Positions 7,116 to 12,266 of a stretch of 12,266 nucleotides of DNA are shown here, one piece after another. The notes under the pieces were generated by a model. It saw only the letters and a program-made list of their open reading frames with translations, had not been told where the DNA came from and did not search any database. The translations under genes were made by a program, and so were the position numbers. Where the stretch lies: the NCBI GenBank assembly GCA_039818165.1, contig JBCBUL010000045.1, positions 1 through 12,266 on the forward strand, read 5' to 3'. This DNA comes from UBA5336 sp039818165 (lineage in GTDB: Bacteria > Pseudomonadota > Alphaproteobacteria > Caulobacterales > Hyphomonadaceae). Numbering within the stretch: the stretch's first letter is position 1; each line of letters begins with the position of its first letter.

Positions 7116-7153
7116 GAAAAAGGGGCCAGACGCGGCTAACGCGCCCGGCCCCT
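7116..7153 (-). terminator. Rho-independent terminator of the VWA-like operon
   Basis: Read on the minus strand, AGGGGCC (7153-7147) pairs with GGCCCCT (7127-7121), with an inner CGCG/CGCG stem, followed by TTTTT. It lies 20 bases after the stop codon of the VWA-like gene and within a few bases of the next gene's start. Confidence 0.85.
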
Positions 7154-7172
7154 GTTCACAAGCCATGGATGC

Positions 7173-7946
7173 CTAGTTCAGCGATCCATAATCGGCGCCT
7201 GCCTCGCAGAAATAGGCACGCCAGAACGCCTTCACCTCGCCCATGGGCAGATCGTAGAGCTGACGCGGTACGATCCGCGCAACAACGTCAACGCCCTGGA
7301 GCCGGGCCATATCCTGGGCCAGGTCGCTATCGCGGAACGCGCCATAGTCCGCGCCCAGACGGTAAAACGAAAAGCCGTCTGAGTGCTGCATCAGGTCAGA
7401 CACCACTACCAGCCTGCGATTCCGCTTGCCCGACTGGAAGTCCGCCCGGTCTGCGATCGAGTAAAGCGCTTCCGACAGGGGCGAGGCAGGCTGTCGGGTG
7501 TCCTCCAGCGCGCGGTCAATGTCTGACAGGAGTGGCTCATAAAAAGACTTCTGGAACGCATCAGCCACCATGCGTGGATTGGAGAGTATGGGATTGGCTT
7601 TGTCCGGGCTGCCGCTGGAACACGCCATGTGCAGCACTTTGGGGTCAAACGGGCGCGCCGCATTGGGCATCAACACGGTAAGGCGCCCATACTTGGGCAA
7701 GCTACGCGCCTCCTCGTCAATCAACTGGCGCACCCAATCCATATCATTCGGCGAAAAGGGATCTGACTGGTCGATCAGCACGACCGTATGGGCCGGGTCA
7801 TTCCGATCCAGTCGGCATCCGGTCTCGGCCAAGGTTGCAGGCGGGGCCGCAAAGGCGGCAACTGCAAACAAACCGAACACGCTGGCCACCATGGCGCCGA
7901 TCATGCCGCGCCAGAACCAGGGGCCTTTATCTCGGGAACGAGGCAT
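7173..7946 (-). CDS. Membrane-anchored VWA-like protein, function unknown
   Basis: This 257-residue protein is not a named family to me. A basic N-terminus (MPRSRDKGPWFWR) precedes a hydrophobic segment at about 13-34 ending AFAAPPA. This is either an uncleaved anchor or a signal peptide, and places the rest in the periplasm. The remainder looks like a von Willebrand A fold: strand VVLIDQSDPFSP (55-66) with Asp59 and Ser61 of a partial DxSxS motif, ASPLSEAL (134-141) at the position of the MIDAS Thr, and strand RRLVVVSDLMQHS (158-169) with Asp164. The third Ser of DxSxS is missing, so metal binding may be weakened. Cys44, Cys109 and Cys247 could form disulfides. AAGGAG lies 7 bases before the ATG. 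It follows the 527-residue membrane protein by 30 bp and ends the operon, so the two probably work together. Confidence 0.75.
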   Translation of the reverse strand: MPRSRDKGPWFWRGMIGAMVASVFGLFAVAAFAAPPATLAETGCRLDRNDPAHTVVLIDQSDPFSPNDMDWVRQLIDEEARSLPKYGRLTVLMPNAARPFDPKVLHMACSSGSPDKANPILSNPRMVADAFQKSFYEPLLSDIDRALEDTRQPASPLSEALYSIADRADFQSGKRNRRLVVVSDLMQHSDGFSFYRLGADYGAFRDSDLAQDMARLQGVDVVARIVPRQLYDLPMGEVKAFWRAYFCEAGADYGSLN

Positions 7947-7976
7947 CGCTATGCTCCTTCATCTTTGGGCTGGGGC

Positions 7977-9560
7977 TTAGGCACTCTTACGCGCGCTATG
8001 GCCGTGTTCCGCTTCGCGGGCCGAACGTGTTTTCGAGATCTCCGCATGGACACGCTTTTCGATGCTGGAGAGTCCTTGCTGGACCTCCTGAATGTGCTTT
8101 TCGAGCCATTCGCGCGTGATGTTCATTGCGGAGATATTATGCTCGATCGTGGCAATGGCGGCGGAGGCTTGCTCACGCTCCTTGCCATAGTCAAAGCGAG
8201 GCAGGTCTGGCGTGACGATTTCGTCGAAATACGCAGGACACGCGGCTTGCTCGCCGAGTTCCTCACGCATGGCATTGCGCTGCCGACGATGGGCCTGGCG
8301 ATAGGCCACTTTCTGTGTGCGTTCCTGCTCACCCGCCTTTGAGGCGATGGCCACGGCGTGATCGCGGCGTGTCTCAAGCTCGTTGAGTGCTTTCTCGATC
8401 TCGCGCTTGGCCTGCACGTGGCGGCCCTGCTGGCTCTCAAACCAGGCGCGGCAGCGCGTGAAATAGTCTCCCAGATCATCGCGTACGCCATTGCGCACCT
8501 GCTGGCGCGCCTCATAGGCCAAACGCTCCTTGCGCCAAACCCGGCCATAGCCTGGGTAGCGGTCTGAAATCTTGTCGTAACCCTCATAAACCGCGATGGC
8601 GAAGACCGTCAGACCGATCATCAACAGGCCGAACGCCACCAGATTGTGCAGCCCGAAAATGTTCGGGAACATTCCCGCGATGACTGCCCCCGGCGCTGTA
8701 TCAAACATGGAGTATCCCGACAGATCGCCTGCCGCGATTGCGGCCTGCAGGCTGATTTCCACCGCATCCCGGAAGTGGGCGATAAAGAAGTTCAGGAAAA
8801 TGCCTGCCAGGATGAAGACCCCGGCCACGGCGCCGCCCATCACCTTGAATGGCAGTTGGGGGTGATTGAGGTATCGCAAGCCGAAATACCCGGCGCATAC
8901 GCCGAACAGCACGTTCACCGCACTGATCCCGAACGCAACCATCAGCCCGCCCACGAGGCCCGAGGGCTGGGCATCCTTGAACAGGAGCGCGTTGAAACAC
9001 CCCTCAACAAGCAGCACCGCCATGAGAATGGCCAGAGTTTGCTCGATATTCTTCTTGATGTCGGGCGTGCGCTTGCCGATCCGCTCGCCATGCTGGGATC
9101 GGAACGCTTCCAACTCGATAACCGTCGCTTCATGGTGGGCGGCCGCCTCGGTGGCGTCGTCGGTTTCGAAGTGGCGAAGTTCGTTTTCTTCGGCCTTGAT
9201 CGCCTCTTGCAGGGACGTCACCTGAATCTCGGCCGGTGTGCAGTCCTGGATGAAATTGCGCACGCCAGCGGCGCTTGCGCTGAACCATGTCGTCAGGCCC
9301 CGGCACACATCTTCAGCACGTTCGGCGACCAATTGTTCGCGCTCGCTCCATTGGTCCCGCGTCAACGCCTCCGAGACGGGCAACCCGTCAGTGGCATCCT
9401 GTTTCGCCTGACGGCGCGTGATCGATTTGTTGAAGCCAAGGTCGCCCTCAGCCAAGGCGCCTTTCAGCCCGAACTGCGATGGCGCAACCTTCAACGCCAA
9501 CGGCCTGATCTTCTCCTTGAAGCCCACATCCGTGGCCCAACGCAGGGTGTTTCTCAACAT
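7977..9560 (-). CDS. Four-helix membrane protein with large coiled-coil-rich cytoplasmic ends, function unknown
   Basis: I do not recognise this 527-residue protein. ATG 9560 is chosen over the longer frame (9584) because AAAGGGG lies 6 bases before it. Residues 1-170 are hydrophilic with a heptad-like charged stretch at about 110-160. Four hydrophobic helices follow, at about 174-194, 202-230, 240-262 and 303-325. A long charged, mostly helical tail (335-527) has coiled-coil character at about 380-440 and 460-515. With an even helix number both ends should be cytoplasmic, leaving short periplasmic loops to meet a partner. I see no Walker, nuclease, kinase or GTPase motif. It is the first gene of a two-gene operon with the VWA-like protein and is divergent from a TerB-like gene. 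A membrane stress, envelope or scaffolding role is only a guess. Confidence 0.75.
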   Translation of the reverse strand: MLRNTLRWATDVGFKEKIRPLALKVAPSQFGLKGALAEGDLGFNKSITRRQAKQDATDGLPVSEALTRDQWSEREQLVAERAEDVCRGLTTWFSASAAGVRNFIQDCTPAEIQVTSLQEAIKAEENELRHFETDDATEAAAHHEATVIELEAFRSQHGERIGKRTPDIKKNIEQTLAILMAVLLVEGCFNALLFKDAQPSGLVGGLMVAFGISAVNVLFGVCAGYFGLRYLNHPQLPFKVMGGAVAGVFILAGIFLNFFIAHFRDAVEISLQAAIAAGDLSGYSMFDTAPGAVIAGMFPNIFGLHNLVAFGLLMIGLTVFAIAVYEGYDKISDRYPGYGRVWRKERLAYEARQQVRNGVRDDLGDYFTRCRAWFESQQGRHVQAKREIEKALNELETRRDHAVAIASKAGEQERTQKVAYRQAHRRQRNAMREELGEQAACPAYFDEIVTPDLPRFDYGKEREQASAAIATIEHNISAMNITREWLEKHIQEVQQGLSSIEKRVHAEISKTRSAREAEHGHSARKSA

Positions 9561-9564
9561 CTCA

Positions 9565-9579
9565 GCCCCTTTCCGGGGC
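9565..9579 (-). promoter_or_regulatory. Hairpin covering the ribosome binding site of the 527-residue membrane protein gene
   Basis: On the minus strand GCCCC, loop GGAAA, GGGGC forms a 5-bp GC-only stem whose 3' arm is the Shine-Dalgarno sequence before ATG 9560. Folding would mask the ribosome binding site, so translation might be limited or regulated. The stem is short and could be chance. Confidence 0.4.
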
Positions 9580-9638
9580 CGCACTTAAATTAACAGCACG
9601 GCCCGATTGATTAACCATGGCAGCAAAATCGGCCTTGG

Positions 9639-9659
9639 GCGTTTCCAAATTGGAAACGC
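9639..9659. promoter_or_regulatory. Perfect 21-bp inverted repeat between divergent genes (candidate operator)
   Basis: GCGTTTCCAA, a single central A, then the exact reverse complement TTGGAAACGC. It sits 79 bases upstream of the 527-residue membrane protein gene and 97 bases upstream of the TerB-like gene, in the shared 195-bp intergenic region. There is no T-tract and the one-base centre makes a poor hairpin, so a dimeric protein binding site fits better than a terminator. I do not recognise the binding factor. Confidence 0.6.
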
Positions 9660-9755
9660 GCGCCCTGCCTTGAGAAGATTTAATGTTGCGCCATTGCCGG
9701 GTGACACTGTCGAACGATGGCGTAAAATCTGGATTGAAGCAGGGAGACACACGCT

Positions 9756-10466
9756 ATGGACATCGAACAAATCCTCAAAGACTTGCAGTTGCGGGCCGAA
9801 ACGGCCGTCAAAGACTTCGATGTCGATACCAAGGTTGAAAGCGCGAAAGATACCGCACGCAAGGTGAAGGAACGTCTCGAGACGGATGAGCAGGCAAGAA
9901 ACCTGACCATCGGCGGCGGGGTTCTGCTGGCGGGTCTGCTGGCAACGAGCGGGGGGCGTCGCTTGCTTGGCACGGTCGCCAAAACTGGCGCCGTGGCGGG
10001 TCTGGGTGCGCTCGCCTACAAAGCGTGGCAAGAGCGAAACAACGCAGCGGCCCCCTCAGAGCATGAAATGCCAGAAGCGGAAGATATCCAGGCCGCTGGA
10101 TTTGTGATCGACGCTGAAAGTGACCCAGCCTTTGCGCGCGCCCTTGTCCACGCCATGGCGACCGCCGCCTATGCCGACGGGGTGATTGATCCTGAAGAGC
10201 GGGCAGCTATTGATGGCGTCGTCGAAACCGACGATCAGGACCTGATGGCATTGGTCGACAATTCAAAGAGCGAAGATGATTGCCTGGACATGATCACGCT
10301 TGCCGCCCGCACGCCAAACCACGCCTCGCAACTCTATGCCGCTGCCGCCATTGCCACTGGAGATCAGTCCGCTTCAGAAGCCGGTTTCCTCAACAGGCTT
10401 GCTGAGCGCCTCGGGATTGCAAAATCCCACGCCGCGGCGATCGGCCGGGAAATCGCGTCGAGCTGA
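9756..10466 (+). CDS. Membrane protein with TerB-like domain (DUF533/YebE type)
   Basis: This 236-residue protein starts at ATG 9756, with GGGAG at 9742-9746. Residues 1-46 are charged and helical. A Gly/Ala-rich hydrophobic stretch at about 49-90 (TIGGGVLLAGLLATSGG, then GAVAGLGALAYKAW) gives one or two membrane segments. A short Pro/Ala/Glu linker leads to an all-helical domain at about 110-236. The acidic ADGVIDPEERAAI motif (140-152) and the following helices are typical of TerB/TerB-like folds, seen in tellurite and stress-response proteins and in E. coli YebE. The molecular function of this group is not established. It is divergent from the coiled-coil/VWA operon and shares its upstream region, including the 21-bp inverted repeat. 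TerB domains are known to associate with VWA proteins in Ter systems, so a functional link is plausible but unproven. Confidence 0.82.
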   Translation: MDIEQILKDLQLRAETAVKDFDVDTKVESAKDTARKVKERLETDEQARNLTIGGGVLLAGLLATSGGRRLLGTVAKTGAVAGLGALAYKAWQERNNAAAPSEHEMPEAEDIQAAGFVIDAESDPAFARALVHAMATAAYADGVIDPEERAAIDGVVETDDQDLMALVDNSKSEDDCLDMITLAARTPNHASQLYAAAAIATGDQSASEAGFLNRLAERLGIAKSHAAAIGREIASS

Positions 10467-10567
10467 TCTGAGCAGCCTTGAGCGAAGTCCATCACGAAGC
10501 AGTACGGGATTGAATAATAAGAGTCCGATTTCGGCGTTTCTGGCCCCTGCCGGGGCATTCAAACCCT

Positions 10568-10592
10568 AAAATCGATCCACCGGATCGATTTT
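10568..10592. terminator. Bidirectional hairpin terminator after the TerB-like gene and the tRNA remnant
   Basis: AAAATCGATCC, loop ACC, GGATCGATTTT is a perfect 11-bp stem with A/T runs on both outer sides, so it can act in either direction. It lies 101 bases past the TerB-like stop and 28 bases past the 3' end of the tRNA-Val fragment, on its minus-strand downstream side. It probably once terminated the intact tRNA gene. A weaker GCCCC/GGGGC stem (10543-10556) has no T-tract. Confidence 0.7.
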
Positions 10593-10620
10593 CAACCGCT
10601 TCGCGCTGACCGGTTTTGAA

Positions 10621-10677
10621 TGGTGGGCGGTAACGGGCTCGAACCGCTGACCCTCTCGGTGTAAACGAGATGCTCTA
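10621..10677 (-). other. 3' fragment of tRNA-Val(UAC): putative attachment site of an integrative element
   Basis: Read on the minus strand, this 57-base stretch is the 3' three-quarters of tRNA-Val. It has the end of the D arm (TAGAGC), an anticodon stem TCTCG/CGAGA around loop TTTACAC (anticodon TAC), variable loop GGGTC, T arm AGCGG-TTCGAGC-CCGTT, acceptor strand ACCGCCC, discriminator A and encoded CCA. Upstream of TAGAGC the sequence does not continue as a tRNA: no 5' acceptor strand or D-stem start is present, so this copy cannot make a tRNA. Such fragments are left where tyrosine integrases insert at a tRNA 3' end, and an integrase gene begins 144 bp away. The foreign DNA should lie on the truncated side, to the right, with the intact tRNA at the element's far end. 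Confidence 0.88.
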
Positions 10678-10821
10678 GAATTTCGTCTGATTCTGTCTCG
10701 TATATTTTTATCTATTAAACAGTGTTCTAGAAGTTTTACGTGTTTCAAGTGATCTCAGATTTGCTCGCCTCATTCCCAAAAGTGTGTGTCCATGGAGTGT
10801 CCAGAATGCTCGTAGGATGAT
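10678..10821. other. AT-rich integrase leader region without a gene
   Basis: This is the right part of a 355-bp stretch without protein genes (10467-10821). The left part holds the two hairpins and the tRNA fragment. This part is clearly richer in A and T than the flanking chromosome (for example TATATTTTTATCTATTAAAC near 10700-10720) and holds a 7-bp direct repeat next to the integrase. It probably carries the integrase promoter and integrase or excisionase binding sites. I see no reliable -35/-10 pair. Confidence 0.5.
10786..10803 (+). repeat. GTGTCCA direct repeat, 11-bp spacing, upstream of the integrase gene
   Basis: GTGTCCA occurs at 10786-10792 and again at 10797-10803, about one helical turn apart, 18 bp before the integrase ATG. 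Integrase arm sites often have this arrangement near attP, but two short copies may be chance. Confidence 0.4.
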
Positions 10822-12036
10822 ATGGCCTTGGGCATGACTCAGCGCATCTCGGCATCTCTTCTCAATAGTCTAAAGCCTAAGAACGACAGATACCGCGTCT
10901 GGGATAGCCTCGTCTCTGGCTTCGGAGTTACGGTACACCCCAGCGGCAAACGCGTCTTCATGGTCACGAAGTCCCGGTTTAGAGGATCGAACAAGCGCGT
11001 CACGATCACCATTGGAACCTATGGCGATCCATTGACCGTGGAGGTTGCTCGTAAGCAAGCTTCAGCCCTACGGGCGCAGCTCGACCAGGGGATCGATCCC
11101 CGCGAAACACCAGACGATCAGCTCACCTTTTCAGAGTACGCAGAGCGCGTGATGGATCAAACAGCTGGACGGAAGAAAGCTAAGTCAGTGGTCATCGAGA
11201 AGAGCCTTCTGGCTCGGCACATTCTTCCGCGCCTGGGTCACAAGAAAATGGTTGAAATCACCGCCCGCGATATCACGGCCTTTATGAAAGCAACAGCGGA
11301 GCCGAAAGAGGTTGTCAGAGAGCAGACCAAAGCCAGAGGCGTGGCAGTGGTGAGTGGGGGAGCGGCAACGGCGAACCGAGCCCACGACGTGGTGAAGGCA
11401 ATTTTCAACCACGCCATTCGCGACGGGATCGTGACCTTCAACCCCACAAGGCCAGCACAACGGTATAGGCTGGTGAAGCGAGAGCGTTATCTCTCAGTCG
11501 ATGAACTCAAAGCGCTCGGGAAGTCATTGGACGCAGCAGGGGAGTCGGGGGTCAATCTCTACGCAGTGGCAGCCATTCGATTGCTAGCAATCTCGGGAGC
11601 CCGCAAAAACGAAGTCCTATCCTTGAAATACTCCTACCTGCGGCCGGAACTGGGCTTTGCCCAACTGCCGGATTCAAAGACAGGGGCGAAGGCGCTTCGT
11701 CTTTCCCCAGACGCATGGGCGATTATCGAAAGCCTACCGAGACTCGAGGGGAGTGATTGGGTCTTTCCTTCGCTCAAATCTGACGGGCACCTGGTCGGCC
11801 TTCAAAAAATCTGGGACAAGATCAGGGAAGAGGCCCGGATCCCCGACGTGCGGCTGCATGATCTTCGCCACACTTTTGCAAGCTTTGCCGTAAACGCCGG
11901 ACACTCGCTCTACATCGTCGGGACGTCCCTCGGACATGCCCGCTCCTCGACTACCGAGCGCTATGCTCACCTGGCAGACGATCCGGTATCAGCGGCAATA
12001 GCCGACACAAGCGCGAGGATTTCTCAGCATCTGTAA
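10822..12036 (+). CDS. int: Tyrosine-type site-specific integrase (N-terminal DUF4102 arm-binding domain)
   Basis: This 404-residue integrase cuts and rejoins DNA between attP and attB to insert or excise the element. The N-terminal domain (about 5-95; LVSGFGVTVHPSGKRVFMV, then ITIGTYGDPLTVEVARKQA) is the DUF4102 type that binds arm sites. A SAM-like core-binding domain follows (about 105-215; TFSEYAERVMDQ to IFNHAIRDGIVTFNP). The catalytic domain is complete: Arg261 (SGARKNEVLSL), Lys286 (DSKTG), His346-x-x-Arg349 (LHDLRHTF), His372 (LGHARSSTTERY) and nucleophile Tyr381. The gene is full length and probably active. ATG 10822 is used; an in-frame ATG 12 bases later would also fit, and no strong ribosome binding site decides. 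It reads away from the tRNA-Val fragment, as expected for an integrase at one element end. Confidence 0.95.
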   Translation: MALGMTQRISASLLNSLKPKNDRYRVWDSLVSGFGVTVHPSGKRVFMVTKSRFRGSNKRVTITIGTYGDPLTVEVARKQASALRAQLDQGIDPRETPDDQLTFSEYAERVMDQTAGRKKAKSVVIEKSLLARHILPRLGHKKMVEITARDITAFMKATAEPKEVVREQTKARGVAVVSGGAATANRAHDVVKAIFNHAIRDGIVTFNPTRPAQRYRLVKRERYLSVDELKALGKSLDAAGESGVNLYAVAAIRLLAISGARKNEVLSLKYSYLRPELGFAQLPDSKTGAKALRLSPDAWAIIESLPRLEGSDWVFPSLKSDGHLVGLQKIWDKIREEARIPDVRLHDLRHTFASFAVNAGHSLYIVGTSLGHARSSTTERYAHLADDPVSAAIADTSARISQHL

Positions 12037-12059
12037 CCGCTTTCATTTTTGTCCGAATT

Positions 12060-12075
12060 TGTTCCCATGTTCCCA
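12060..12075 (+). repeat. Tandem TGTTCCCA repeat just after the integrase gene
   Basis: TGTTCCCA is present twice head to tail, 23 bp past the integrase stop. It could be another integrase-binding or regulatory site of the element, but its role is unknown. Confidence 0.4.
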
Positions 12076-12105
12076 CACCATAAACATGGCATCGTCGCCA
12101 CTCGA

Positions 12106-12266
12106 CTAGAAAGGCAGTTTTTCGCCAACAGCGGACGGATCAAAGACCACAACCAATGTCGTCTTTCGCCGATAATTGCCGGATGGGTTTGTCGTCCGAG
12201 TCATTCGCGTTAAACACTTGAATGCCTCGAATACGTAAATATCCTGCAGAAGTTGGCCACAGGAAA
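12106..12266 (-). CDS. C-terminal end of an unidentified gene of the element (runs off the right edge)
   Basis: The minus strand is open from the window edge to a TAG at 12108-12106, giving 52 residues with no start in view. The peptide includes LQDIYVFEAFKCLTRMTRTT and ends KTTLVVVFDPSAVGEKLPF. Alternating hydrophobic strands and a terminal LPF look like the end of a real protein, and the two other frames on this strand stop earlier or read less protein-like. I cannot name the family. It points towards the integrase, converging with it, and would be the first cargo gene of the element. It could also be a chance open frame. Confidence 0.42.
   Translation of the reverse strand, partial: SCGQLLQDIYVFEAFKCLTRMTRTTNPSGNYRRKTTLVVVFDPSAVGEKLPF

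Larger units (their letters stand above)
10621..12266. mobile_element. One end of a tRNA-Val-inserted integrative element or genomic island (continues right)
   Basis: The element begins at the tRNA-Val fragment and contains an AT-rich leader, a complete tyrosine integrase and the end of another gene. Its right boundary, an intact tRNA-Val with a repeat of the 57-bp core, is outside the window. No phage structural or conjugation gene is visible here, so its type (prophage, ICE or simple island) is unknown. Confidence 0.78.

Noticed and set aside
6905..7681. 258-codon plus-strand open frame opposite the crotonase and VWA-like genes
   Set aside because: It is Pro/Arg-rich, crosses a terminator hairpin and is antisense to two genes with recognisable domain features.
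8646..9593. 315-codon plus-strand open frame opposite the 527-residue membrane protein
   Set aside because: It has Gln/His/Arg-rich composition typical of antisense frames of GC-rich genes; the minus strand shows clear membrane helices, coiled coils and a ribosome binding site.
9585..9625. TTAA motifs as a CtrA binding site in the divergent region
   Set aside because: TTAA occurs at 9585, 9590 and 9611, but no pair has the 7-base spacing of the CtrA consensus.
10621..10720. A complete functional tRNA-Val gene
   Set aside because: No 5' acceptor strand complementary to ACCGCCC and no D-stem start occur upstream on the minus strand; the tRNA match ends abruptly at 10677.
1..12266. CRISPR array, rRNA genes or riboswitch
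   Set aside because: No regularly spaced repeats, rRNA sequence or recognisable riboswitch core was seen on either strand.

Overview
The window looks like a piece of an alphaproteobacterial chromosome. The evidence is GC-rich coding sequence, a three-gene proton-translocating transhydrogenase (separate pntAA, pntAB and pntB), a LacI-type regulator divergent from xylulokinase with an alphaproteobacteria-style operator, and a tRNA-Val(UAC) fragment of bacterial type. The genus cannot be fixed from sequence alone. Both ends are mobile DNA and the middle looks like ordinary chromosome.

Left end (1-1548): the end of an IS3-type insertion sequence, with the first 25 codons of its orfA, lies inside a xylulokinase gene. 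Only about 82 N-terminal residues of xylulokinase remain here. A perfect 18-bp palindromic operator and an intact LacI-family regulator face the broken gene, so the sugar control unit has outlived at least part of its target.

Centre (1684-7099): a DASS/SLC13-type Na+-coupled dicarboxylate transporter is followed by pntAA-pntAB-pntB, whose stop and start codons overlap at both junctions. This operon should supply NADPH using the proton gradient. A crotonase-fold gene converges on pntB with only 5 bp between the stop codons. It lacks both usual hydratase glutamates.

Accessory-looking centre-right (7121-10466): a minus-strand two-gene operon encodes a 527-residue four-helix membrane protein with large coiled-coil-rich cytoplasmic ends, then a membrane-anchored, probably periplasmic VWA-like protein. 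It ends in a clear intrinsic terminator. Divergent from it, across an intergenic region holding a perfect 21-bp inverted repeat, is a membrane protein with a TerB-like (DUF533/YebE-type) domain. I recognise no named system here. This trio is the best candidate for something undescribed.

Right end (10621-12266): 57 bp matching the 3' part of tRNA-Val(UAC) is followed by an AT-rich leader and a complete tyrosine integrase of the DUF4102 type, then the C-terminal end of an unidentified minus-strand gene. This is the typical layout of one end of an integrative element inserted at the 3' end of a tRNA gene. The element runs to the right, out of the window.
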